From Tenacibaculum dicentrarchi (lineage in GTDB: Bacteria; Bacteroidota; Bacteroidia; Flavobacteriales; Flavobacteriaceae): DNA of 64,000 nucleotides. Where the stretch lies: NCBI RefSeq assembly GCF_964036635.1, contig NZ_OZ038524.1:1350001-1414000 (forward strand), read 5' to 3'. Positions 43,419-51,216 of this stretch are shown piece after piece; position 1 is the stretch's first letter, and each line of letters starts with the position of its first letter. A program made the position numbers and the translations under genes. Under the pieces are notes generated by a model. It was not told the origin of the DNA, did no database searches, and saw nothing but the letters and a program-made list of their open reading frames with translations.

Positions 43419-44636
43419 TTACTTTACTTCAGCAATAGTAAAACCAAATCTTTTAGCTACTTTTTCTGATAATTCTTTTAATACAGCTCCAATATTATCT
43501 TGATATAAACCACCCTTTGCTTTTAATTTAGTAATCATTTCATCTACCTCAGTTTTTGAAAAATAAGGTTTATCAGAACCATTATTTGTAAACTGTAAAC
43601 TATATACAAAACCTAAACCTTCTGATAATTCATGAAAAGCTCCTGCCTGTGCTTGTGGATCATCCGTAGAATTTACATTTGCAATACCAGCATCTAAATA
43701 ATGAGCTGCACGAATAGCACATACTAATGATAATTCCTTCTTAATAATAGTTGCTTGTTCATCTCTTGCAGGGTAATTTTTATCAACAATCGCTTGACGA
43801 CCTTTTAAAAAGGCATTCATCAATCTATCTTTAACACCTTTACCTGCATCAGAAGCATCGGCACTATAAATATACCCACCCCAAAAACGGTAATTTGCAG
43901 CATAATCACCAGCTTTTAAAGCTGCTTTATCTGCAATTGCTAAAGCGTTATTACTTAGTGCAGAATATCCGAAAGCTTCATCCCAATGATGCTCCATTTC
44001 GGTGTAATTTTTACCTTCTTTATTCTTCTCATTTTCTACGTTTAATTTATCTGAAGATAAATACTTATTTACAATTTGGTCTAATTCCATAGCCCCCATT
44101 AAACTCTTAGAAAATACTTGAACGTATTCAAAACCATTGGCATCAACTAATATTTTTTTAGAACCGTCTGCCTTTCTGTTCATAATTCCAGCAACTCCTT
44201 TTGATGCAAGAACCTCTTTTTTTCCTGAATTTTTTGCAGTTTCTGTAAAAATAGAATTTAAAAATACTTTTACATCTTCTTTATAAGTTTTGCTATATGC
44301 GGTTGCTCCAGAAATATTTTTAGAAGAAGCGTTTAAATTTGAGGCCTTAAAAACCAAACCGTCTGCAAAATCAGTTGCTTTTTCTTTATGGTTAAACATT
44401 GCGTTTAACTTATCGGCATCGACCACTTCTGTGGAAGCTTTTCCTAAAGCAGATTTTAATTGCGTATGCATATCTAAACGAGTTTGTTGCCCAGAATAGC
44501 TTACGGTACTTTTAGCATCTCTTGAAAAGGTATACGTTGAAGGAGCTTTTACTTCTTTTATAGGGTCTTTTTCGTCACTACATGAAGTCATTAATAATGC
44601 TGAAACAGCAAATATTGATAGAATAACTTTTTTCAT
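43419..44636 (-). CDS. DUF4856 lipoprotein
   Basis: A 405-aa lipoprotein (ALLMTSC, Cys19). The family pattern is seen in YTFSRDAKSTVSYSGQQTRLDM (split after VSY), NHKEKATDFADGL, KNISGATAYSKTY, EMEHHWDEAFGY, GGYIYSADAS and SEGLGFVYSLQF. DUF4856 proteins recur beside imelysins in Bacteroidetes and resemble them in helical content, suggesting a shared surface role in iron acquisition; no activity has been shown. The EMEHHWDEAFGY segment has metal-ligand-like His/Glu residues. It is first in the operon and has a canonical promoter. Confidence 0.87.
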   Translation of the reverse strand: MKKVILSIFAVSALLMTSCSDEKDPIKEVKAPSTYTFSRDAKSTVSYSGQQTRLDMHTQLKSALGKASTEVVDADKLNAMFNHKEKATDFADGLVFKASNLNASSKNISGATAYSKTYKEDVKVFLNSIFTETAKNSGKKEVLASKGVAGIMNRKADGSKKILVDANGFEYVQVFSKSLMGAMELDQIVNKYLSSDKLNVENEKNKEGKNYTEMEHHWDEAFGYSALSNNALAIADKAALKAGDYAANYRFWGGYIYSADASDAGKGVKDRLMNAFLKGRQAIVDKNYPARDEQATIIKKELSLVCAIRAAHYLDAGIANVNSTDDPQAQAGAFHELSEGLGFVYSLQFTNNGSDKPYFSKTEVDEMITKLKAKGGLYQDNIGAVLKELSEKVAKRFGFTIAEVK

Positions 44637-44662
44637 TTTATTTTATTTTTAGATTTTTTATG

Positions 44663-44692
44663 CAAATTTATGCAACAAATCTAATTTACCAA
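44663..44692 (-). promoter_or_regulatory. canonical promoter of the DUF4856-imelysin-TonB operon
   Basis: On the minus strand TTG (44690-44692), 19-nt spacer, TAAATTTG (44663-44670). The leader is about 20 nt. Confidence 0.7.
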
Positions 44693-44721
44693 ATTTTATT
44701 AAGACTTATTTTAAATAAAAA

Positions 44722-46287
44722 CTACTTCTTTTTAAGGTACTCAACTACCGCTTTTCTAATATCAGCACTTAAATCTGTTTTTAAGGGTTTAGAAACTTCT
44801 TTAACTCCTGGATTTTTTTCTGATAACATAGGAATATCAAGTCCTTTTAGTAAATAATCTGAAAAGGCTACGTTATATATTTTATTTTCATTGATTTTTT
44901 CCGAACCAATTGCCCAGGTATTACCTATTTTTTTTACGTTATAACGCTGTAAATAAGCTCCTGTACCTGATGAATTTTCACCATATTCTAATACTTCTTT
45001 TAATAAGCTTCCTTTAATTTTAACTTTTAAAATAGCTCCTCCATAAGGTAAAACTCTAAAAATATCTATCACACTTATATTTCCTACTAAGGCATCATCA
45101 ATACGAACAGAACCACCATTTATTAAAGCGCAATCAACAGTATTATTATATGCAAAACTCATTGATTTTGCTATAATTCCTCCCATATTTGTTTGCCTAC
45201 TTCTAATAGGTGTTTCTCTAGCATCTAAAGGAATTTTAGTTTTATAAATTACCTCATAAGGATTTGATACAATATCTTGAATTTTATTTTTTAAAACAGT
45301 TTGCCACTTATCAACAATAATGCCTACTTTTTTATCCGAAGGAATTTTATCATTAATTTCTTTTAACTCTGATTTTAATTGAACTTTTTTAGTTAAAGGA
45401 TCGTATTCAAAACGATGAATATAAACTGTTTTAGCATTGGCATCTGCTTTAGCAACAATAACATTTCCTACATGATCATAGCTATTGGTATGCTCATGCC
45501 CTCCCATTATTAATGGAATATTCGGTAATAATTCGGCTACTTTTTTGTCTTGTTCTAGGCTTAAATGTGTTAATCCCACAACAATATCTACCTGATCATT
45601 TATTTCATTATAAGCTCTTTTTATTTCTTGATATACATCGCCATAATACACGTAACTTTTTGGATTTGATGCAATACAAGCACTAATAAAACCAACCTTT
45701 AATGTTGAACCATCAGGGTTTAAAAATTCTCTGATATATGAATCTTCTAAGCTTTCTTTTTTTCCGTTGATTACTTTATGGAAATAATGATGTTTTCCGT
45801 TTTTATTATGCAATACGTTTGATGAAATCCAATCAAAATGACTTTCATTTAATCGCTCTTGTAAATGCGCATAACTTAAGTCTAATTCGTGATTACCAAT
45901 GGCTACTAAATCAAAATTCATTGCATTCATTACTTCCACCATCTGCTGACCTCTAACCCGAGAACCGTCAACTTTCATCGCTCCTATTAATGATGGATTT
46001 AAAAAATCGCCTGCCAAAACGAGCATTGTATTTTTATTTTCTTTTTTCAAATTTTGATGCACCGTTTCTACTCGTGCCATCCCCCCAAACTTACCACTTT
46101 GAATAGGTGATATTTCATAAACATCGTTTAATTGTAAGATATTAAAGTATGTTTTTGAAGAATCTTTTTTAAAGAGATACGCTGTATTCGAGTTCTTTTT
46201 AGCCCCCTTTTGTACATCTTTTGAAGAACCACAACTAACAACAAAAATAGTTGTTATGGCTAGTAATACGAATTTAAATTGTTTCAT
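44722..46287 (-). CDS. 5'-nucleotidase/metallophosphatase lipoprotein
   Basis: A 521-aa lipoprotein of the UshA/5'-nucleotidase family. The start is MKQFKFVLLAITTIFVVSC (Cys19 lipidated); an in-frame start 15 codons upstream is unconserved. The N-terminal metallophosphoesterase domain carries FNILQLNDVYEI (the usual D-x-H is partly altered to NDVYE), VLAGDFLNPS, AIGNHELDLSY (GNHE), GLTHLSLEQDK and GGHEHTNS. The C-terminal nucleotide-specificity domain carries NGGSVRIDDALVGNIS and VLPYGGAILKVKIKG. It likely hydrolyses nucleotides or sugar-nucleotides outside the inner membrane. It is separated from the DUF4856 gene by that gene's promoter. Confidence 0.92.
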   Translation of the reverse strand: MKQFKFVLLAITTIFVVSCGSSKDVQKGAKKNSNTAYLFKKDSSKTYFNILQLNDVYEISPIQSGKFGGMARVETVHQNLKKENKNTMLVLAGDFLNPSLIGAMKVDGSRVRGQQMVEVMNAMNFDLVAIGNHELDLSYAHLQERLNESHFDWISSNVLHNKNGKHHYFHKVINGKKESLEDSYIREFLNPDGSTLKVGFISACIASNPKSYVYYGDVYQEIKRAYNEINDQVDIVVGLTHLSLEQDKKVAELLPNIPLIMGGHEHTNSYDHVGNVIVAKADANAKTVYIHRFEYDPLTKKVQLKSELKEINDKIPSDKKVGIIVDKWQTVLKNKIQDIVSNPYEVIYKTKIPLDARETPIRSRQTNMGGIIAKSMSFAYNNTVDCALINGGSVRIDDALVGNISVIDIFRVLPYGGAILKVKIKGSLLKEVLEYGENSSGTGAYLQRYNVKKIGNTWAIGSEKINENKIYNVAFSDYLLKGLDIPMLSEKNPGVKEVSKPLKTDLSADIRKAVVEYLKKK

Positions 46288-46347
46288 TGATTTATTTTTG
46301 AACTTAATTTTACACAAAATAATTACGACCAATAAAATAGCCCCTAA

Positions 46348-47163
46348 TTAATGAAGATATTTTCGTGTATTTTTTCTAATCATTTTACGATATTCTACTA
46401 ATTCTGGAAATTGATAGAAAAAATTTCTTTTTTTATGTGCAATTGTCCTCGGTTTTTTTATCCTTGGTCTTAAAACAAACGCCGTCCAACTCTCGACAAT
46501 ATCTTCTTCGGGGCTTTCAACAGCATAATCTGTTAAAAACTCAGATGAATTATCTTGATATAGGTCAAATAATTTATCAACACAATTTGCTTCGGTATAG
46601 CAATAATCTCGCTGAATAACATCCCATCGATTTAATAATTTTCCTTTCCAAAATAAATTTACAAACCTATTAATATAACTTTTTCGATACGCCTCACCTT
46701 CATGAGTTAAATACAATTCTCCTTCCTCTTGTTTTCTTTTATTTGTTGGTCTTATTTGAGTTTTATTTAACGTTAATAAATGCCCAAACTCATGCACCAT
46801 TGTATAAATAGATTCGTACAATATTTTTTTATTCCTAGTTTTTAAATTTACATCTTTAACATCTATTTCTAATTGCCATTTATCGTTTCGAGAATTTAAC
46901 GACACTAATGCACCTACTTTTTCTTGTTCGCCATCAGTCATTAATACTAGGCGTTTAATATATTTTGTCGTTAATTCTTTTGGGAAAATTCTATAAAACT
47001 CTTTCCAATAATCGTTTGCTAAATCATTTTTATTTGACTTATTAATAACTAAAACACCTTTATTTATTTGCCACACTCCTATTCGTTCATCAATTAAATC
47101 TTGACAAAAAAGAACTTGACAAAAAAGAGCTAAAAAGAAAAAAAGTATATTTTTAAATTTCAT
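46348..47163 (-). CDS. secreted putative zinc metallopeptidase (HEFGH)
   Basis: A 271-aa exported protein (signal ILFFFLALFCQVLFCQ). It has HExxH as MVHEFGHLLTLN (His124, Glu125, His128 from the ATG at 47163) and a downstream Glu in SPEEDIVESWTAFVL that could be the third zinc ligand, about 95-100 residues later. This is a gluzincin-like layout seen in uncharacterised Bacteroidetes proteins; no named family is recognised. It is preceded by the HMG-CoA lyase gene with a 10-nt gap, so cotranscription is likely. An alternative ATG at 47211 overlaps that gene and adds only Lys/Phe-rich residues. Confidence 0.7.
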   Translation of the reverse strand: MKFKNILFFFLALFCQVLFCQDLIDERIGVWQINKGVLVINKSNKNDLANDYWKEFYRIFPKELTTKYIKRLVLMTDGEQEKVGALVSLNSRNDKWQLEIDVKDVNLKTRNKKILYESIYTMVHEFGHLLTLNKTQIRPTNKRKQEEGELYLTHEGEAYRKSYINRFVNLFWKGKLLNRWDVIQRDYCYTEANCVDKLFDLYQDNSSEFLTDYAVESPEEDIVESWTAFVLRPRIKKPRTIAHKKRNFFYQFPELVEYRKMIRKNTRKYLH

Positions 47164-47173
47164 ATTTTTTTTT

Positions 47174-48031
47174 TTAAAAAAGTTCAAGAGCTTTATTATA
47201 AGCACTTTCAAAACTCATTGGTTTTATATTGGTCACTGCTTTTTGAACCGTAAAATAAGATAATAATTTTTCTGTTGGCATATTACCTATTAATTCATCC
47301 TTAGCCATTGGGCAACCTCCATATCCTTTTATAGCACCATCAAAACGGTTGCACCCTGCCTTAAAAGCAGCATCTACTTTTTCGTGCCATTTTTGAGGTG
47401 TTGTATGTAAATGAGCTCCAAATTCAATTTCAGGATAACACGGTATTAAATTTGAGAATAAATAATTTATATCCTCAGGTGTTGAGCTACCAACGGTGTC
47501 TGATAATGATAATATTTTAACGCCGAAATTAGCTAATCTTTCTGTCCATTCAGCTACAATATCTACATTCCAAGGATCACCATAAGGGTTTCCAAACCCC
47601 ATTGACATATACGCTACAACCTCTTTATTACTTCTGTTCGCTATTGATAATACTTCTTTTAAAGTATCTAACGATTGTTCAATTGTTTTATGCGTATTTC
47701 GCATTTGAAAATTTTCAGATATTGAAAAAGGATAGCCTAAATAGTTAATTTCTTCAAATTGAGCTGCATCGTTTGCCCCTCTTACATTAGCTACAATTGC
47801 TAATAACTTACTTGTTGTTTTTGATAAATCTAACTGTGATAAAACGGCAGCTGTATCCCTCATTTGAGGGATTGCTTTAGGCGATACAAAACTTCCAAAA
47901 TCAATCGTATCAAAACCTACTTTTAGTAGCGAATTGATATATTTAACCTTTGCCTGAGTAGGAATAAAATGACTTTTTATTCCTTGCATTGCATCACGCG
48001 GGCATTCTATAATTTTTATATTGTCAATCAT
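47174..48031 (-). CDS. hydroxymethylglutaryl-CoA lyase
   Basis: A 285-aa TIM-barrel enzyme that splits HMG-CoA into acetoacetate and acetyl-CoA, the last step of leucine breakdown. Motifs: IIECPRDAMQGI (substrate/metal Arg-Asp), FGSFVSPKAIPQM, SLSDTVGSSTPED, FGAHLHTTP (metal His-x-His), and the family signature GAIKGYGGCPMAKDELIGNMP, whose Cys is the catalytic one. The ATG at 48031 directly follows a -7 box and was chosen over a longer start at 48097. The mRNA is probably leaderless. Confidence 0.93.
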   Translation of the reverse strand: MIDNIKIIECPRDAMQGIKSHFIPTQAKVKYINSLLKVGFDTIDFGSFVSPKAIPQMRDTAAVLSQLDLSKTTSKLLAIVANVRGANDAAQFEEINYLGYPFSISENFQMRNTHKTIEQSLDTLKEVLSIANRSNKEVVAYMSMGFGNPYGDPWNVDIVAEWTERLANFGVKILSLSDTVGSSTPEDINYLFSNLIPCYPEIEFGAHLHTTPQKWHEKVDAAFKAGCNRFDGAIKGYGGCPMAKDELIGNMPTEKLLSYFTVQKAVTNIKPMSFESAYNKALELF

Positions 48032-48036
48032 TATGC

Positions 48037-48044
48037 CAAATATA
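48037..48044 (-). promoter_or_regulatory. TAnnTTTG box of the HMG-CoA lyase gene, leaderless
   Basis: Minus-strand TATATTTG is followed by five bases (GCATA) and then the ATG at 48031. This is the same box-to-ATG spacing as at the DUF6787 gene. Confidence 0.6.
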
Positions 48045-48180
48045 CATATTTTGATTCGTTTATATACCTTGTTTTCCTGCGATATTGTTAATTTCATAAT
48101 AAATTACATTCCTCTTTTATTGAAAATTTCATATTTTTTTTACGCTTTTAAATAAAAAATATTTTTTATTTAAAATAAAC

Positions 48181-48216
48181 TGTCACAATTCAAAAATCGA
48201 AAAGTCTCTATTATAG
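48181..48216 (+). promoter_or_regulatory. candidate autoregulated ECF-sigma promoter
   Basis: There is no TAnnTTTG box ahead of the sigma operon. Instead TGTCACAATT (48181-48190) and GTCTCTATTATAG (48204-48216) have the spacing of an ECF-type -35/-10 pair, ending one base before the ATG. Self-recognition by the encoded sigma factor is inference. Confidence 0.35.
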
Positions 48217-48217
48217 A

Positions 48218-48796
48218 ATGATAGCTTTAAAGACTAAAAAAACACATATAGACCAACTAATAGCTCGCTGTAAAAAAGGTGATAGCACTGCACAAATACA
48301 AGTTTATAACAACTACTATAAAGCAATGTATAATACAGCGTATCGTATTTTAAAAGAATCTTTTGAATCCGAAGACTTAATTCAAGAAGCTTTTTTAACT
48401 GCATTTACAAAATTAGATACTTTTAAAGGTGAAGTTACTTTTGGTGCTTGGCTAAAAAGAATTGTAATTAACAAAAGTCTTACACAGTTAAAAAAAAACA
48501 ATAGGTATGAAGCCATAAAAACAGACGTTATTCCTACTTATGAAATAGAAGAAACGGAAATCGATTATACATCTTTAGAAGTAAAACAGGTTATGAATTG
48601 TTTACTTAAATTAAAAGAAAACTACCGAGTAATACTTACTTTAAATTTAATTGAAGGCTATGATTATGAAGAAATTTCTCAAATATTAAACTACACAAAC
48701 CAAAATGTACGTGCAACAATTTCAAGAGCTAAAAAGAAATTAAAGCAAATATTACTAGCTAGTACCTCAACTAATAATGAAATATATGGAAGATAA
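48218..48796 (+). CDS. ECF-type RNA polymerase sigma factor 1
   Basis: A 192-aa sigma-70-family factor. Region 2 is at about residues 28-90 (YNNYYKAMYNTAYRIL, EDLIQEAFLTAF, WLKRIVINKSLTQLKK). Region 4 is at about 120-175 (LKENYRVILTLNLIEGYDYEEISQIL, then NVRATISRAKKKLKQIL, the DNA-binding helix-turn-helix). Its stop overlaps the start of a membrane-anchored partner, followed by DUF4097-like and head-GIN genes, a common four-gene set in Bacteroidetes thought to respond to envelope state. Confidence 0.93.
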   Translation: MIALKTKKTHIDQLIARCKKGDSTAQIQVYNNYYKAMYNTAYRILKESFESEDLIQEAFLTAFTKLDTFKGEVTFGAWLKRIVINKSLTQLKKNNRYEAIKTDVIPTYEIEETEIDYTSLEVKQVMNCLLKLKENYRVILTLNLIEGYDYEEISQILNYTNQNVRATISRAKKKLKQILLASTSTNNEIYGR

Positions 48797-49316
48797 ATTA
48801 CATCAGTTTTTTGATGAAAATGATTTCGATATATCTGAGCCACATTCAGGACATTCAGATCGTTTTCAAAAAAAACTTCAACAGCAAAAACAACAAGGTA
48901 AATCCTCATTTTTTTGGATGAGTATTGCCGCTTCAATAATATTAATTTTAGGGTTTTGTATTGGTAATTATCAACAGCAAAAAACATATGATTTAGCCGA
49001 TATATCACCTAAAATGGCAGAAGCACAACATTTTTTTGTTTCAACAATAAACCAAGAATTAAAAGAAATTGAAACCTATAGAAACATTGAAACCCAAACT
49101 TTAATTGAAGATTCTTTAAAAGAAATTGAAAAATTAGAAAATCGTTACAATGGACTAATAAATGATTTATCTAAAGATGAAAATAAAAAACAAATAATTA
49201 GACAAATGATTCTAAACTATCAACAACGTTTACAAGTTTTAAAAACACTTTTTACACAATTAGATATATATACTAATTCTGAAAAATTAAAAATAAAAGA
49301 TGATGAAATTATATAA
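48786..49316 (+). CDS. probable membrane anti-sigma factor
   Basis: A 176-aa single-pass protein. The cytosolic N-terminus of about 40 residues (MEDKLHQFFDENDFD, KKLQQQKQQGK) is followed by one membrane helix (FFWMSIAASIILILGFCIG) and a periplasmic coiled-coil-rich part (TINQELKEIETYRN, ETQTLIEDSLKEIEKLENRYN). Position after an ECF sigma gene with overlap is the usual place of an anti-sigma factor; there is no clear RskA/ZAS motif. A start three codons earlier (48777) is equally possible. Confidence 0.75.
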   Translation: MEDKLHQFFDENDFDISEPHSGHSDRFQKKLQQQKQQGKSSFFWMSIAASIILILGFCIGNYQQQKTYDLADISPKMAEAQHFFVSTINQELKEIETYRNIETQTLIEDSLKEIEKLENRYNGLINDLSKDENKKQIIRQMILNYQQRLQVLKTLFTQLDIYTNSEKLKIKDDEII

Positions 49317-50376
49317 ATTACTGTTTTTCTTATTGATTATCCCTGCTGTTTTAGCAGCAAATAACAGTCATAAAAAACACGAAAAAAACAAAACAATACG
49401 TAAAATTTTTTCAGTAAACGAGAATGCTACGCTATATATTAATAATAAATATGGAAATATACAAGTTAGCACTTGGAATAAAAATTCTATAGAAATTGAA
49501 GTTAAAATAATCGTAAAAGGAGATAATATCAATAATGTTAAAAATAAATTAAATGCTATTAATATTGTTTTTCAAGCTTCGAAAAATTTAGTAGAAGCCC
49601 GTACTAAGATTGAAAAATCAACGTCGAATTGGTCATGGTGGGGAAGCAATAATATAAACTATAAAATAAATTATCATATAAAAATACCCACAACAAGTAA
49701 TGCCGATTTGAACAATAAATACGGTAATATAGAACTTGACAGCATTAAAGGAAAAGCAACCATTAATTGCAATTATGGAAATGTGGAAATTGATGAATTA
49801 TTAAATGATTCTAATACTATTAACTTAGATTATTGTGGAAATGCTGAAATTAACTTCATTAAATCAGGTACTATAAATCTGGATTATTCTAAATTAAAAA
49901 TTAACAACTCTAAATCCTTAAATATTAATGCTGACTACGCCACTGTAAAAATAGGAAAAACAAAAAAACTTAAATTTAATAGTGATTACGGAAATTTATC
50001 GCTTGATAATGTATCTAATCTTACAGTTAATTCTGATTATACAAATATTAAAATTAAGACTTTAAAAAAGAATCTAACGCTTAATACAAATTATGGAGCA
50101 GTTAAAGTTGAAAACATCGAAAAAAACTTCAACAAAATTATAATTGACGGTAATTATACAAGTATAAAACTAGGTGTAAATATCGAAAATAATTTCAATT
50201 TTAAAATAAATTTAGGATACGCTAACTTTAAATATCCTAATGAAAAAACAACAATATTTAAAAGTATTGAAAAAAATTCCACAAAATATTACGAAGGTGT
50301 TTTTGGTAAGACTACAAATTCAAACATAAATATAAAGTCAAATTACGGAGGCGTTTCAATTAAATTAAACGAGTAA
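49300..50376 (+). CDS. DUF4097-like beta-strand-repeat protein
   Basis: A 358-aa exported protein (signal FFLLIIPAVLAAN) built of short repeating beta strands with the recurring phrase NNKYGNI / NSDYGNL / NTNYGAV about every 20-25 residues, typical of DUF4097/adhesin-like right-handed solenoids. Further features are TWNKNSIEIEVKIIVKG near the start and SNYGGVSIKLNE at the end. Its start overlaps the anti-sigma gene by 17 nt. A role as a cell-envelope sensor or structural protein under the sigma factor is inferred from the operon. Confidence 0.85.
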   Translation: MMKLYKLLFFLLIIPAVLAANNSHKKHEKNKTIRKIFSVNENATLYINNKYGNIQVSTWNKNSIEIEVKIIVKGDNINNVKNKLNAINIVFQASKNLVEARTKIEKSTSNWSWWGSNNINYKINYHIKIPTTSNADLNNKYGNIELDSIKGKATINCNYGNVEIDELLNDSNTINLDYCGNAEINFIKSGTINLDYSKLKINNSKSLNINADYATVKIGKTKKLKFNSDYGNLSLDNVSNLTVNSDYTNIKIKTLKKNLTLNTNYGAVKVENIEKNFNKIIIDGNYTSIKLGVNIENNFNFKINLGYANFKYPNEKTTIFKSIEKNSTKYYEGVFGKTTNSNINIKSNYGGVSIKLNE

Positions 50377-50419
50377 ATACCTATTCTATCTAAAAAAATA
50401 ATCTTATAAAATTTTAATC

Positions 50420-51148
50420 ATGAAAAAGCATTTAATTACATTTATTATCGTTTTAGTATCAATTTCTAGTAATGCACAAAGTTGGTCGGGAGCTAACAAA
50501 ATTAAAGGAAATGGAAATAGCATCACTAAAACTCGTACTATAACTTCTTTTGATAAAGTATATGTTAATGGTTCTTTTAACGTTAATTTGATTGATGGTA
50601 ATGAAGGAACAATAACTCTAAAAGGAGAAGAAAATATACTTCCTTACATTAAAACTTATGTAAAAAAGGGGAGGTTACTTATTAAATTCAAAAAAAACAC
50701 CAATATTAACACAGTGAATAATTTAATTATTACAGTTCCTTTTCAATCAATTAAAAAAGTTTCTTTAAACGGTTCAGGTAATATTAAAATTAAGAAAACA
50801 ATTAAATCAAATGTTGTCTCTTTTGATGTAAATGGCTCAGGGAATATTATTGCAGATGTAAATACAAAGACTGTAACAACTTCAATTAATGGCTCTGGAA
50901 ATATTAATTTAACAGGTAGTACAACTAATTTTGAAAATTCTTTAATTGGCTCAGGAAACTTAAAAGCATATCATTTAAAAACAAAATATTTAAACGCAAA
51001 TATTACAGGTTCAGGTAATATGAAAACTACAGTTAATAAAGAAATTAAAGCAAACATTATAGGTTCAGGAAATCTTTACTACAAAGGCAACCCTAAAAAC
51101 ATAAAAATAAAATCAGTTGGTTCTGGAGATATTATTGGTGAAAACTAA
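50420..51148 (+). CDS. head-GIN (DUF2807) domain protein
   Basis: A 242-aa exported protein (signal VLVSISSNAQ) with the DUF2807 'GIN' pattern: TRTITSFDKVYVNGSFNVNL, then regular GSGNI repeats (LNGSGNIKI, VNGSGNIIAD, INGSGNINL, IGSGNLKAY, TGSGNMKTT, IGSGNLYYKG, VGSGDIIGEN) forming a beta solenoid. It lies 43 nt after the DUF4097-like gene and ends the ECF operon at a strong terminator. Function is unknown; the recurrent pairing with DUF4097 suggests related envelope roles. Confidence 0.9.
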   Translation: MKKHLITFIIVLVSISSNAQSWSGANKIKGNGNSITKTRTITSFDKVYVNGSFNVNLIDGNEGTITLKGEENILPYIKTYVKKGRLLIKFKKNTNINTVNNLIITVPFQSIKKVSLNGSGNIKIKKTIKSNVVSFDVNGSGNIIADVNTKTVTTSINGSGNINLTGSTTNFENSLIGSGNLKAYHLKTKYLNANITGSGNMKTTVNKEIKANIIGSGNLYYKGNPKNIKIKSVGSGDIIGEN

Positions 51149-51162
51149 TCAAAATAAATACA

Positions 51163-51198
51163 AAAAACCCGATGATTTATTACAATCATCGGGTTTTT
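51163..51198. terminator. bidirectional terminator, ECF operon versus valS
   Basis: AAAAACCCGATGATT / AATCATCGGGTTTTT with a six-base loop, 14 nt after the head-GIN stop and 18 nt beyond the valS stop. Confidence 0.94.
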
Positions 51199-51216
51199 AT
51201 TTTTAAAAAATCAAAA

